Shown in pieces: positions 15,252 through 23,037 of a stretch of DNA of 24,369 nt (position 1 is the stretch's first letter; each line of letters starts with the position of its first letter). A program made the translations under genes and the position numbers. The stretch is from UBA2421 sp002343075. GTDB lineage: Bacteria > Planctomycetota > Phycisphaerae > Tepidisphaerales > Tepidisphaeraceae. The notes under the pieces were generated by a model. The model did no database searches. It worked only from the letters and a program-made list of their open reading frames with translations, and was not told the origin of the DNA. Where the stretch lies: positions 1-24,369 of the forward strand of contig CALJLN010000005.1 of NCBI GenBank assembly GCA_937982565.1, written 5' to 3'.

Positions 15252-16613
15252 ATGCGGCGTCGGCCCTCATTTGTCCTCTCGGTGCTGATGCTCTTGCCTC
15301 TGCTCTCCTTTCCCGCATGCGACACCGCCGAGGGCCGTTCGGGTCGGGTGCGCGTCGAACTCTGGACCCTCGCACTTCGCCCTCGGTTTGACGAATACAT
15401 GACTGATCTTGTCGCCCGTTTCGAGCAGCAAAATCCAACGATTGATGTCGTCTGGGTCGATGTCCCCTTCGATGCAATGCAGCGGAAGTTTCTCGCCAGC
15501 GCCGCAGCGGGTCGTGCACCTGACGTGGTCAACCTCTCCGACGGCTTCTACGCGCGCTTCGTCTCGCTCGGCGGGCTGATCGACCTTTCGAGCGAGTTCG
15601 AGGGCGACCCCACGCAGGTCTATTTCGATGGCGCGCTTCGGGTCGGCAGGATCGATGACAAACTCTACGCACTGCCGTGGTATCTCGCGGCCAACATCGG
15701 CTTTCTGAATACCCGGCTGCTCGCCGACGCCGGGATCGATCCTGCTTCGCTGCCGAATGACTGGCCCGGCCTGCGCCGCGCGGCGAAGTCTTACTTCGAG
15801 CGGACCGGCAAACACCTGATGGCACCGCAGCTTGGCCACGAGAGCCAATTGCCTCTCTGGATCATCGCCGACAACCTCGCCCCGCTGCGACGAACAGCCG
15901 ACGGCACGATTGAGTCCAACCTGGATGATCCACGTATCGTGCGGCTCGTGCAGGAGTGGGTTGACCTGTATCGCAGCGGCGCGCTTCCGGCCGAGTCGGC
16001 GGTGGGCGATCACGGGAGCATGATCGACCTCTACCAGCGCGGCCGCACTGCGTTCATGGTCACCGGGCCGAACTTTCTGCAGCGCATTCACGATGCCTCG
16101 CCCGACGTGTTTGCGAACACGCTCAACCGCCCCAGCCCCGTTGGTGCCGATGGTCAGCATGAAATCTCGACGATGCTGCTCTGTGTCACCGCCCAATCGA
16201 AGCACCCGCGGCAAGCCACGCGGCTTGCGCAATTCATCACCAGTGCCGAGAATCAACTGGCGTTTGCGAAGATCGTCAGCATCCTCCCGAGCACACCCGA
16301 GAGCCTGCTCGATCCACACTTCAGGCAGACCGCAACCAAGCTCGACCAGTCGCGCGCCATCTCCGCAGCAAGCATGCGCAACGCCACCAGCCACATCCCG
16401 GCGCTGGCAGCGTGGCCCGAGCTGACGAGCGTGTTTGAGGAACGCATCAAGTCGGCCTTGCTCGATGGTGCAGACGTTGGTGCCACGCTCAACATGATCG
16501 GCCGGGAGTGGAACGGCATCCTGGCCGGAATGCTCGCGCCCGGCCCGTTCGGCAGCGACGATGTTGCTGACGCGGCTCATTCTCGTTCGATCTCCCGTGA
16601 CGCGCCTCGATGA
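15252..16613 (+). CDS. Sugar ABC transporter substrate-binding lipoprotein
   Basis: 453 residues. The signal MRRRPSFVLSVLMLLPLLSFPAC ends in a lipobox with Cys23, so the protein is anchored as a lipoprotein. The mature part is a type-1 extracellular solute-binding protein (MalE/UgpB class): RVELWTLALRPRFDEYMTDLVARFE at the start, the typical PDVVNLSDGFYARFVSLGGLIDLS stretch, DDKLYALPWYLAANIGFLNTRLLADAGID, and a later RTAFMVTGPNFLQRI followed by LLCVTAQSKHPRQATRLAQFIT. It is expected to bind an oligosaccharide or sugar derivative for the two permeases encoded downstream. The start at 15252 is set by the promoter placement; a TTG at 15246 is in frame but would lie before the predicted transcription start. 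The stop overlaps the next ATG by 4 bases. Confidence 0.92.
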   Translation: MRRRPSFVLSVLMLLPLLSFPACDTAEGRSGRVRVELWTLALRPRFDEYMTDLVARFEQQNPTIDVVWVDVPFDAMQRKFLASAAAGRAPDVVNLSDGFYARFVSLGGLIDLSSEFEGDPTQVYFDGALRVGRIDDKLYALPWYLAANIGFLNTRLLADAGIDPASLPNDWPGLRRAAKSYFERTGKHLMAPQLGHESQLPLWIIADNLAPLRRTADGTIESNLDDPRIVRLVQEWVDLYRSGALPAESAVGDHGSMIDLYQRGRTAFMVTGPNFLQRIHDASPDVFANTLNRPSPVGADGQHEISTMLLCVTAQSKHPRQATRLAQFITSAENQLAFAKIVSILPSTPESLLDPHFRQTATKLDQSRAISAASMRNATSHIPALAAWPELTSVFEERIKSALLDGADVGATLNMIGREWNGILAGMLAPGPFGSDDVADAAHSRSISRDAPR

Positions 16614-18043
16614 ACCCCAACCCATCGAACACCTCCGCCGACGCGACCCCGCCATCGAAATGGTCGGTCGGCACGATTCATTACACCCGGGGCCGACTGC
16701 TCAACGTCTTCTTCTGGCTGCTATGGGGCGACTTCTGCCTCACGCTCATGGACAACTTTGTCATCGGCCAGGTACTCAATCTCCAGCTTGACGCAGCGGG
16801 GGTGAGCAAATCGACCATCGGATTTCTGAATGGCACGGTGATGGCGGTGCTGAGCGCGATGCTGGTGTCGGTGATCGGCACGGCCAGCGATCGCCATCGA
16901 GGCCGATTGGGTCGGCGCATGCCGTTCCTGCTCTGGTCGACGCCCCCACTGGCGGTCTGCCTGCTGCTCGTGGGTTTCTCGCCGCGACTGGCGGCGTGGC
17001 TCGGCGAGTCGCATCCCAGCCTCGCGCAGGTGCTTGCCAGCCTCGCGAGCACAATCCCGGGGGCCGGCGGGTTGCCGCCGGCGACGCACACATTTCTCGC
17101 CGTGCTCACCTGCTCGCTGGTGCTCTATAAACTCTTCGATCTCTTCCCACAGTCGGTCTATTACTACCTGTGGGCCGATGTCATTCCGGCCAGGCTTATG
17201 GGCACGTTCGCGTGCATGTTTCGCATCGTCGCTGCGGTCGGCATGTTCGTCTTCAATCGGTTCCTGCTCGGCTGGGCGGCGACGCACCCCGAGGCGCTCT
17301 ACATCGGGGCGGGAGGACTGTATCTGCTGTCGTTTGTCGCGATGTCGCTGCTGGTGAAGGAAGGCGAGTACGCCCCGCCGCCGCCGCGCCCGCCATCGCG
17401 GCGATGGACAGCTTCGATCGCGCTCTATTGCCGCGAGTGCTTCACCTCTGGCTTCTACTGGAAGCTGTTTATCACCAACGCCTGCTTCATCATCGCGGTC
17501 AAGAGCTTCATCAGCTTCGCACCGATCTTCGGCACGAAGGGAATGAACCTCACCCCCCAACGCTTCGGTGAGCTGATCTCGATTAAAGATCTGGTGACGA
17601 TCGTTCCGTTCCTCATCCTCGGCCCGCTCGCCGACCGGTATCACCCGCTGCGCGCCGGACTCGTCGCGTACTTTCTTGTGCTCGCTTCGGGAATCGCCAG
17701 CTTCTTCCTCATCAAAGGCGAAACGAGCTTCGCCATTTGGATGACCGCCACCTTCACTGCCATCGCGGTGTTTCAGGCGGCGACGGGCGCGATCATGCCG
17801 CGCCTGCTGCCGCGCGAGCGCTATGGCCAGTTCAATTCCGCCAACTCGGTTGTGTGGCAGTTGGGCTGGGCGACGGCCGCATGGCTCTGCGGCGCGTTTC
17901 TCGATTGGTCCGGAGACATGCGATATCTGTTCGTCTGGTTCTCGGCGTTCAGCCTCGTCGGGTTCATCACAATGGTCTGGCTCTACTTCGATTGGAAACG
18001 TCTCGGCGGAGATGAGTCGTATATGCCACCGACTCCTGACTAG
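16610..18043 (+). CDS. MFS transporter, GPH/sucrose-type, inside the ABC operon
   Basis: 477 residues with 12 predicted membrane segments. The motif SDRHRGRLGRRMPFLLW (93-109) between helices 2 and 3 is a variant of the MFS signature, closest in feel to the glycoside-pentoside-hexuronide and sucrose symporters (SDRxRxRxGRRxPF). A related half-motif, LGPLADRYHPLRAGL, appears in the second half. A proline-rich loop (APPPPRPPSRR) lies at about residue 260. It probably moves a sugar across the inner membrane with a cation. Its start overlaps the binding-protein stop (ATGA) and it ends 3 bases before the next permease, so it belongs to the same operon. Why an MFS porter is inserted between a binding protein and its ABC permeases is not evident. 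Export or an alternative uptake route are both possible. Confidence 0.87.
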   Translation: MNPNPSNTSADATPPSKWSVGTIHYTRGRLLNVFFWLLWGDFCLTLMDNFVIGQVLNLQLDAAGVSKSTIGFLNGTVMAVLSAMLVSVIGTASDRHRGRLGRRMPFLLWSTPPLAVCLLLVGFSPRLAAWLGESHPSLAQVLASLASTIPGAGGLPPATHTFLAVLTCSLVLYKLFDLFPQSVYYYLWADVIPARLMGTFACMFRIVAAVGMFVFNRFLLGWAATHPEALYIGAGGLYLLSFVAMSLLVKEGEYAPPPPRPPSRRWTASIALYCRECFTSGFYWKLFITNACFIIAVKSFISFAPIFGTKGMNLTPQRFGELISIKDLVTIVPFLILGPLADRYHPLRAGLVAYFLVLASGIASFFLIKGETSFAIWMTATFTAIAVFQAATGAIMPRLLPRERYGQFNSANSVVWQLGWATAAWLCGAFLDWSGDMRYLFVWFSAFSLVGFITMVWLYFDWKRLGGDESYMPPTPD

Positions 18044-18046
18044 ACC

Positions 18047-18931
18047 ATGCCCAGTGCATCCACCGGCCATTCTCTTTGCTCGCGGCGCGCCCTCACGCCG
18101 TGGGGGTTTCTCGCGCCGGCGCTGGCGGTGCTGGTGCTGTTTTCCATCGCGCCCACGCTCGCTGTTATTTACTACAGCTTTACAAGCTACACTGCCTTTG
18201 CAGGGCCGGATTGGGTCGGGTTGGAGAATTATCATCGCCTGATCGCCGGCAGCCGGTTCTGGTTTTGTCTGCAGAACTCGTTTCTCTATCTGCTCGTCAC
18301 GCCAATCATCATGGCGCTGTCGCTCACGGCGGCGGTCGTGGTGCACTCGACGGCACGCGGGGGGAAACTGCTTCGCCTGCTCTTGTTTCTCCCCGTTGTC
18401 ACGCCGGCCATCGTCGCCTCGATGAGCTTTCGCGTGCTGTTCAATGAAACCGATGGCGTGATCAACACGGCACTCTCATTGCTCGGTCTTCCTCAGGTTC
18501 GCTGGCTCACGCAGTATCCGTGGACACTCATCAGCGCGATGATCGTCACTGCATGGAAGGGCTTCGGCTACTACATGATGGTCTTTCTCGCCGGCCTGAT
18601 TGCAGTGCCGCGCGAGCTTGAAGAGGCAGCAACCATCGACGGCGCAGGCCGATATCGAACATTCTGGCACGTCGTCCTCCCTTCGCTCAGGCCCATGCTG
18701 GCGCTCGTGGCGACGATCAGTTCCATCGGCGCGCTCAAGGTGTTTGACGAGCTTTACATCACGGTGCAGGGCGCACCCATCACGCATCAGACCGCTGTCC
18801 CACTGATCTATCGAACGCTCAGCCAAGACGGCGAATACGGCACCGCGGCGGCGCAGGGCGTGCTGCTGTTTGTAATCATCCTCGCGTTCACACTCATACA
18901 GCTGCGCGTCCAGCGGGTGCGTGATGCATAG
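18047..18931 (+). CDS. Sugar ABC transporter permease, MalF/UgpA-like
   Basis: 294 residues with six membrane segments. It starts with the usual WGFLAPALAVLVLFSIAPTLAVIYYSF helix, has the WVGLENY motif typical of this permease class, and carries the EAA loop (192-216: EEAATIDGAGRYRTFWHVVLP...) through which the permease contacts the ATPase. With the next gene it should form the inner-membrane channel for the substrate delivered by the lipoprotein. It follows the MFS gene by 3 bases with no separate ribosome-binding site, suggesting coupling, and overlaps the next gene by 8 bases. Confidence 0.92.
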   Translation: MPSASTGHSLCSRRALTPWGFLAPALAVLVLFSIAPTLAVIYYSFTSYTAFAGPDWVGLENYHRLIAGSRFWFCLQNSFLYLLVTPIIMALSLTAAVVVHSTARGGKLLRLLLFLPVVTPAIVASMSFRVLFNETDGVINTALSLLGLPQVRWLTQYPWTLISAMIVTAWKGFGYYMMVFLAGLIAVPRELEEAATIDGAGRYRTFWHVVLPSLRPMLALVATISSIGALKVFDELYITVQGAPITHQTAVPLIYRTLSQDGEYGTAAAQGVLLFVIILAFTLIQLRVQRVRDA

Positions 18932-19760
18932 TGCGACCACACACACGACCCCGCGGCATCTTGTCGTGCTGAACGTTCTTGCTGCGTTGCTGCTTGCAAT
19001 CATTGCAGTTCTGCCGATGGTGTGGCTTGCCGGGGTGGCCGTCTCGGATGCGACTGTCGCCGTTAATCGTCTGCCCACGCCGGCGCAAATGACCACGACC
19101 AACTTCTCCGGTGCCTGGCAGGCCGGAGGACTGCTTCGACCCTTCATCAATTCGCTGATCGTCACCTGCATCCACGCGCTGCTCAATGTCTTCCTCGCGG
19201 CGGCGGCGGCGTTTCCACTGGCTCGGACGCGCTTCCGCGGGCGCGATACCGTCTTCGTCATCATCCTGGCGACGCTGATGATTCCCGAGCAGGTGATCCT
19301 CGTTCCCCTGTTTCGGACCGTCGTTAAGATGAACCTGTATGACACGCTCGCTGGGGTTGTCATTCCGTTTGCGGTCAGCGGGTTTGGCATCTACCTCTGC
19401 CGACAGGCGATGCGTTCGATCCCCCGCGAGATGGACGAAGCCGCAGCGATCGACGGCGCGTCGAGCTGGCAGGTCTTCCGGCATGTGATGCTCCCCCTGA
19501 CAGCGCCGACCCTGGCAACGCTCGGCGTGTTCAGCGTGATCGCGTCCTGGAGCAACCTCCTCTGGCCGCTGGTGGTGCTGCAGTCGAGTTCCAACTACAC
19601 GCTTCCTGTCGCGCTCGATCAGTTGCTCGGCATGTTCAGCGCCAACATACGATTCGCTTACGCAGGCAGCGTTCTGGCTGTGATTCCGATGATCGCAATA
19701 TATTTACTCATGCAGCGCTGGCTTGAACGCGGACTGCTCGCCGGCGCGGTGAAGGGCTGA
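18924..19760 (+). CDS. Sugar ABC transporter permease, MalG/UgpE-like
   Basis: 278 residues and six membrane segments. The EAA loop is at 171-195 (DEAAAIDGASSWQVFRHVMLP...), with LMIPEQVILVPLF and the GIYLCRQAMRSIPREMDEAA stretch typical of MalG/UgpE proteins. It pairs with the upstream MalF-like permease. ATG 18924 is preferred to GTG 18921, which is immediately upstream in frame. It is the last gene of the operon; no ATP-binding subunit follows, so the transporter must use an ATPase encoded elsewhere, as known for shared MsiK-type ATPases. Confidence 0.92.
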   Translation: MHSATTHTTPRHLVVLNVLAALLLAIIAVLPMVWLAGVAVSDATVAVNRLPTPAQMTTTNFSGAWQAGGLLRPFINSLIVTCIHALLNVFLAAAAAFPLARTRFRGRDTVFVIILATLMIPEQVILVPLFRTVVKMNLYDTLAGVVIPFAVSGFGIYLCRQAMRSIPREMDEAAAIDGASSWQVFRHVMLPLTAPTLATLGVFSVIASWSNLLWPLVVLQSSSNYTLPVALDQLLGMFSANIRFAYAGSVLAVIPMIAIYLLMQRWLERGLLAGAVKG

Positions 19761-19959
19761 AGCGCCATAGCAACTCTTTGCGCCTTGACTAACAATCTGA
19801 CGCCGCTCATTCCACAGCCAGCCGCGCCAATGACCAGATAACGCTCGTCAATCCGCCTTTTTTGCGTGATTTCCAACCGCTTACTTGATCTGCCTCCTTC
19901 GACTTCTTCTTCCTGTACCTAGCGCCCTTCGTGTTTCAAGTTCATCAGAGGCAAGCCGT

Positions 19960-20952
19960 TCACCGTCCCCCGCCGCCGCACACGGGGATTGTCAGCATTG
20001 TATGCAGCCCCGGTGTTGCAGTGGGCAGCACGCGCGCGCCATTGATCATCGCCGCAACAGTCGCGGTGTCGCCGGGCGTGCCGCCTTCGATCTGCAGCTT
20101 CAACGGCACCGGGCCGTCGATCTCGATCCGGTCGTAGGGTTCCTTCGTGCCCAGGGCCATGATCAGGTCAAGCTCGATCGAAAGCCCTTCGCCATTCCAG
20201 TGCGCCGTGTTCTGCATGCCGCGCACCCGGCCCTTTTCGATCCGGCCCAGCAGCGAGTCGATTGGCTTTTCGGCCAGCAACGGCTCAAGCCCGATCTTCA
20301 CGCTCCCCTTCTTCACCCGCCGGCCCAGCCCAGCGGCAATGAGCGCGACGGACTCGGCAATTCCCATGTGGCCAATGGCGTTCTTGGCCTTGAGGGAATA
20401 AAACTGGTCCTTCGTCATCGTTGCGCCCACTTTTGCCTGCAAAGGCTTTCTTCTGGTGCCAGCGTCCACCCGGCGAATCGCTCGCACGCCCGTAACCTTG
20501 GCCACCTGCGACGAAAGCACCACGGGCAGATAGTCCATCACAAAGCCCGGGTTTACGCCCGTCCCGAGCAGTGCCACCTTCGCGCTCTTCGCTTCGGCGT
20601 CGATCTTCTTTGCCAGTGCGGCGTTGAGATAGGCCGGATAGGCCATTTCTTCGCAGGAACTGACAACGTGCATCTTGTGCTTCATGCACTCCCGCAGCGT
20701 GGCGGCAACCCTGGCGAACTGCGACGAGGTCGTCACGATCGCCACCTTCGCGCCAAGCTTCGCCGCGTCGGCGATGGAGGCGACCACCTTCGGCCCGCCT
20801 TTGCCGGCACCGAGCAGTTCGTTGAGCGACTTGCCGATTTTCGCGGGATCGATGTCGACCAAACCGACGAGCTTGAGCGTTTTGTCCGCGGCCACGGTTT
20901 TGGCTGCATTAAGTCCGATGGGGCCAAGCCCGACGACGATCACCTTCAACAT
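19960..20952 (-). CDS. DapB-like NAD(P)-dependent dehydrogenase (2,4-diaminopentanoate dehydrogenase-like)
   Basis: 330 residues. Rossmann motif GLGPIG (8-13) at the N-terminus is followed by LKLVGLVDIDPAKIGKSLNELLG, where the Asp-Ile-Asp after the second strand suggests NAD preference. The catalytic half has AIVTTSSQFARVAATLREC, HVVSSCEEMAYP and GTGVNPGFVMDYLP, and ends with GDTATVAAMINGARVLPTATPGLHTMLTIPV. This layout fits the dihydrodipicolinate-reductase-like group that includes 2,4-diaminopentanoate dehydrogenase. It is not a standard lysine-pathway DapB, which is shorter and has a different His/Lys motif. The substrate is unknown. The start at 20952 is chosen for AAAGG at 20961-20965; the frame is open to 20967. 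It ends in CGGGGR, which is odd but not informative. Confidence 0.8.
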   Translation of the reverse strand: MLKVIVVGLGPIGLNAAKTVAADKTLKLVGLVDIDPAKIGKSLNELLGAGKGGPKVVASIADAAKLGAKVAIVTTSSQFARVAATLRECMKHKMHVVSSCEEMAYPAYLNAALAKKIDAEAKSAKVALLGTGVNPGFVMDYLPVVLSSQVAKVTGVRAIRRVDAGTRRKPLQAKVGATMTKDQFYSLKAKNAIGHMGIAESVALIAAGLGRRVKKGSVKIGLEPLLAEKPIDSLLGRIEKGRVRGMQNTAHWNGEGLSIELDLIMALGTKEPYDRIEIDGPVPLKLQIEGGTPGDTATVAAMINGARVLPTATPGLHTMLTIPVCGGGGR

Positions 20953-21013
20953 GACGCTGCCTTTCAATAATGCGCGAGAAATATCGCAACTGTTATGTAA
21001 TTTGGAGGCGGGA

Positions 21014-21055
21014 ATGATACCGATTTCGGGCCGCCCGACAAAGGTTTGACAAACC
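21014..21055 (-). promoter_or_regulatory. Candidate promoter and operator-like palindrome of the DapB-like gene
   Basis: On the - strand, TTGTCG (21041-21036) and TATCAT (21019-21014) are 16 bases apart. Just upstream, GGTTTGACAAACC (21043-21055) is a perfect 5-bp dyad around GAC, which could be a regulator site. The -35 is only a partial match. Confidence 0.35.
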
Positions 21056-21158
21056 GCCGCACATCACTCCGGTAAATCAAGTTCATCTCAGTCACAATTG
21101 CCCGTAAAACGCCAGAATGCGTCGCCCGGATACCAGAAAGTACGCATTTCAAAAAATC

Positions 21159-21188
21159 GGGCATTTCCGGGCATTTCAGGGCATGCAG
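21159..21188. repeat. Three near-tandem 10-base units
   Basis: GGGCATTTCC, GGGCATTTCA and GGGCATGCAG are consecutive 10-base units sharing the core GGGCAT. A further TACGCATTTC lies just upstream at 21141-21150. Ten-base spacing places each copy on the same face of the helix. Function unknown. Confidence 0.6.
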
Positions 21189-21251
21189 GCAAAGCGCGCA
21201 GCGTCCTCCTCAATTCATCATTCATAGTGCATCCTTTCCTCCCCTACCCCC

Positions 21252-21287
21252 CGCGCTGCGCCAGCGATGAACGGAATGCGCAGCGCG
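21252..21287. repeat. 10-bp perfect inverted repeat
   Basis: CGCGCTGCGC (21252-21261) and GCGCAGCGCG (21278-21287) flank a 16-base loop. It is an intergenic hairpin with no T-tract on either side. Confidence 0.6.
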
Positions 21288-21474
21288 CGCCAGGAAATCG
21301 CGACTACTGATGTACAAGTGGCGATGAGAAACTCGATTTGCCTCCAGACGGCGCTGCGCATCGGCACGCGCGAGTGAATGACGCGAGCGGCGGATGCGAA
21401 GCCGGGGCGAAACGGAGATGAGGCGCGCCAACAGTTTCGGCGAAAGTTCTCCTATCAGTCATCCGGAGCGGCGT

Positions 21475-21480
21475 TATGCT
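21475..21480 (+). promoter_or_regulatory. Candidate -10 (TATGCT) of the pectate lyase gene
   Basis: TATGCT lies 6 bases before the ATG at 21487, so a transcript from it would begin at or near the start codon. No -35 is recognisable. This is supported only by position and one hexamer. Confidence 0.3.
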
Positions 21481-21486
21481 TGGGGG

Positions 21487-22857
21487 ATGATGAAACGAAC
21501 CTCCGTCACCTGCGGCGTGGCCATGTTGTCGCTGTTTCACGCCGCTTGTCTTGCGCAGCCGGTGAAGCTCCCGGCGTTTCCGGGCGCATCCGGCCCCGGC
21601 ATGTACGCCACCGGAGGGCGCGGGGGCGAGGTGTACCACGTCACCACGACCGACGACGGCGATCGGCCCGGCACACTCCGATTTGGCCTGAAAAATGTCC
21701 CTCCGCAAGGGCGCACAATCGTCTTCGACGTCGCCGGCGTGATCCGGCTTCAACCGCCCGGCCGACAGGGCTGGCTCGGCAGCGATCAGTCCAACCTCAC
21801 CATCGCCGGGCAGACCGCGCCATGGCCGGGCATTACAATCATCGGGCAAACGACCAAACTCACCGGCAGCAATGTCATCCTGCGCCATCTGAAGTTCCGC
21901 CCGGGACTCGATCAGAAGCTGCCAAAGCAGGCGACCAACGACGGGCTGACGATCTATCTCAAGAATTCGATTGTCGATCATGTCTCAGCGACATGGGCGG
22001 ATGATGAGGCGATCAGCGTCACCGACGACGCAAAAGAAGTCACCGTGCAATATTCCATCATGGCCGAAGGGTTGAACTACAAGGGGCACAGCTACGGGTG
22101 CCTCATCAGCAGCGACCATGACGACGCGCAGGTGAGTTACCACCACAATCTGTTTGCGCACAACAAGAGCCGCCTGCCGAGGCTGGGGAGCGAGAAGGGT
22201 ACGGGCGTGATTCTCAACTTCAGCAATAATGTGATCTACGACTGGCAAGGTAAGGCCGGCTACAGTGCCAACGACATGAACAGCAGGAAGCCGCTGCCGA
22301 ATCGGACGAATTTTATCGGAAACTATTACGTCTACGGCCCGAGCAACAAGCCCGGCGATGCGGCGTTTGATGGTGCCAACGCCGAGACGGTGATCTATCA
22401 GCGGGGCAACCTGCTTGATACCAATCGCAACAGAAAATTTGATGGAAATGATGTCGGCTGGCGGCTGTTTGAGGGCACGATCAGCAAAGCCGAGGCACCG
22501 TTTGATGTCCCGGCGGGGCAGGTCGAGCCAGCCGGCGATGCGCTGGCGCGCGTGCTGGAGCGCTCTGGAGCATTCTGGTGGCAGCGGGACGCGATTGACG
22601 AACGGATCGTGGAGCAGGTGCGGTCGCAAACGGGGCGGATGATCGCCGATCTGGAGGAAGTGGGCGGCTTTCCTTCGATCGAACCCATCACCAGGCCCGC
22701 CGACTTTGATACCGACCAGGACGGCATGGCCGATGAGTGGGAACGCGCCCGCGGGCTTAACGTAGGCACCGCCGACCACAACGGCGACGACGACGGCGAC
22801 GGCTACACGAACCTGGAAGAATATCTGAGCGAGTTGGCGCGCGATGAGACGCCCTAA
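21487..22857 (+). CDS. Secreted pectate lyase-like protein (PL1-type beta-helix) with calcium-binding tail
   Basis: 456 residues. MMKRTSVTCGVAMLSLFHAACLA is a signal peptide. The domain from about 25 to 340 is a right-handed parallel beta-helix of the polysaccharide lyase 1 type: FPGASGPGMYATGGRGG, GRTIVFDVAGVIRL, SNLTIAGQTAP, VILRHLKFRPG, IVDHVSATWADDEAISV and SYHHNLFAHNKSRLPRLG, where the Arg of SRLPR is in the expected catalytic position and the acidic residues after 'HVSATW' are in the calcium-site region. Pectate lyases cleave polygalacturonate by beta-elimination. The C-terminus has two Asp-rich stretches (408-419 DTDQDGMADEWE; 430-447 DHNGDDDGDGYTNLEEYL), thrombospondin-type-3-like or dockerin-like calcium sites. 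ATG 21487 is followed by another ATG at 21490; GGGGG just upstream may help. Possible role: degradation of algal or plant pectin-like polymers. Confidence 0.9.
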   Translation: MMKRTSVTCGVAMLSLFHAACLAQPVKLPAFPGASGPGMYATGGRGGEVYHVTTTDDGDRPGTLRFGLKNVPPQGRTIVFDVAGVIRLQPPGRQGWLGSDQSNLTIAGQTAPWPGITIIGQTTKLTGSNVILRHLKFRPGLDQKLPKQATNDGLTIYLKNSIVDHVSATWADDEAISVTDDAKEVTVQYSIMAEGLNYKGHSYGCLISSDHDDAQVSYHHNLFAHNKSRLPRLGSEKGTGVILNFSNNVIYDWQGKAGYSANDMNSRKPLPNRTNFIGNYYVYGPSNKPGDAAFDGANAETVIYQRGNLLDTNRNRKFDGNDVGWRLFEGTISKAEAPFDVPAGQVEPAGDALARVLERSGAFWWQRDAIDERIVEQVRSQTGRMIADLEEVGGFPSIEPITRPADFDTDQDGMADEWERARGLNVGTADHNGDDDGDGYTNLEEYLSELARDETP

Positions 22858-22957
22858 TTGCGGCAGCCGACGCGACTTACAATAACTCTTGATCGAGGCG
22901 CGACGCGCGTCGGAAGGGTGCCTTGGCATCGTACGTTCGCCGCTCAAACGCATGACG

Positions 22958-22986
22958 TTGCCCTGCCTGCCGATTCCCGCCATAAT
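22958..22986 (+). promoter_or_regulatory. Promoter of the isocitrate dehydrogenase gene (TTGCCC-N17-CATAAT)
   Basis: TTGCCC (22958-22963) and CATAAT (22981-22986) are 17 bases apart, giving a start near 22993 and a leader of about 45 bases that contains GGAGGA at 23025-23030, 7 bases before the ATG. Confidence 0.5.
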
Positions 22987-23037
22987 GCTCGGCTCGCAAT
23001 TTTGATCAGCTAATCAATCACTTTGGAGGAAACCGAC

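Larger units (their letters stand above)
20953..21486. other. Gene-free interval between divergent genes, with small repeats
   Basis: This 534-base stretch contains the promoter/operator candidate at 21014-21055, three near-tandem 10-base units GGGCATTTCC/GGGCATTTCA/GGGCATGCAG starting at about 21159, and a 10-bp perfect inverted repeat at 21252-21287. The pectate lyase gene's -10 candidate lies at the right end. No reading frame in it looks coding. Confidence 0.6.

Noticed and set aside
15267..16655. Open frame on the - strand opposite the sugar-binding lipoprotein gene (462 codons)
   Set aside because: The + strand encodes a clear solute-binding protein; the antisense product has shadow-frame composition.
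16721..18346. Long open frame on the - strand opposite the MFS gene (541 codons)
   Set aside because: It is antisense to a clear 12-helix transporter and its translation is rich in Arg, His, Glu and Gln with no recognisable domain, as expected for a GC-rich shadow frame.
19761..19959. Terminator with the T6 tract at 19858-19863 between the convergent permease and dehydrogenase genes
   Set aside because: No stable hairpin precedes the T-tract on either strand; only 4-5 base pairings were found.
21141..21188. CRISPR-like array
   Set aside because: The units are only 10 bases, without spacers, and no cas gene is present.
22901..22912. 12-base palindrome CGACGCGCGTCG upstream of the isocitrate dehydrogenase gene
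   Set aside because: GC-rich palindromes of this kind are frequent by chance in such sequence, and it is not positioned against the promoter in an informative way.
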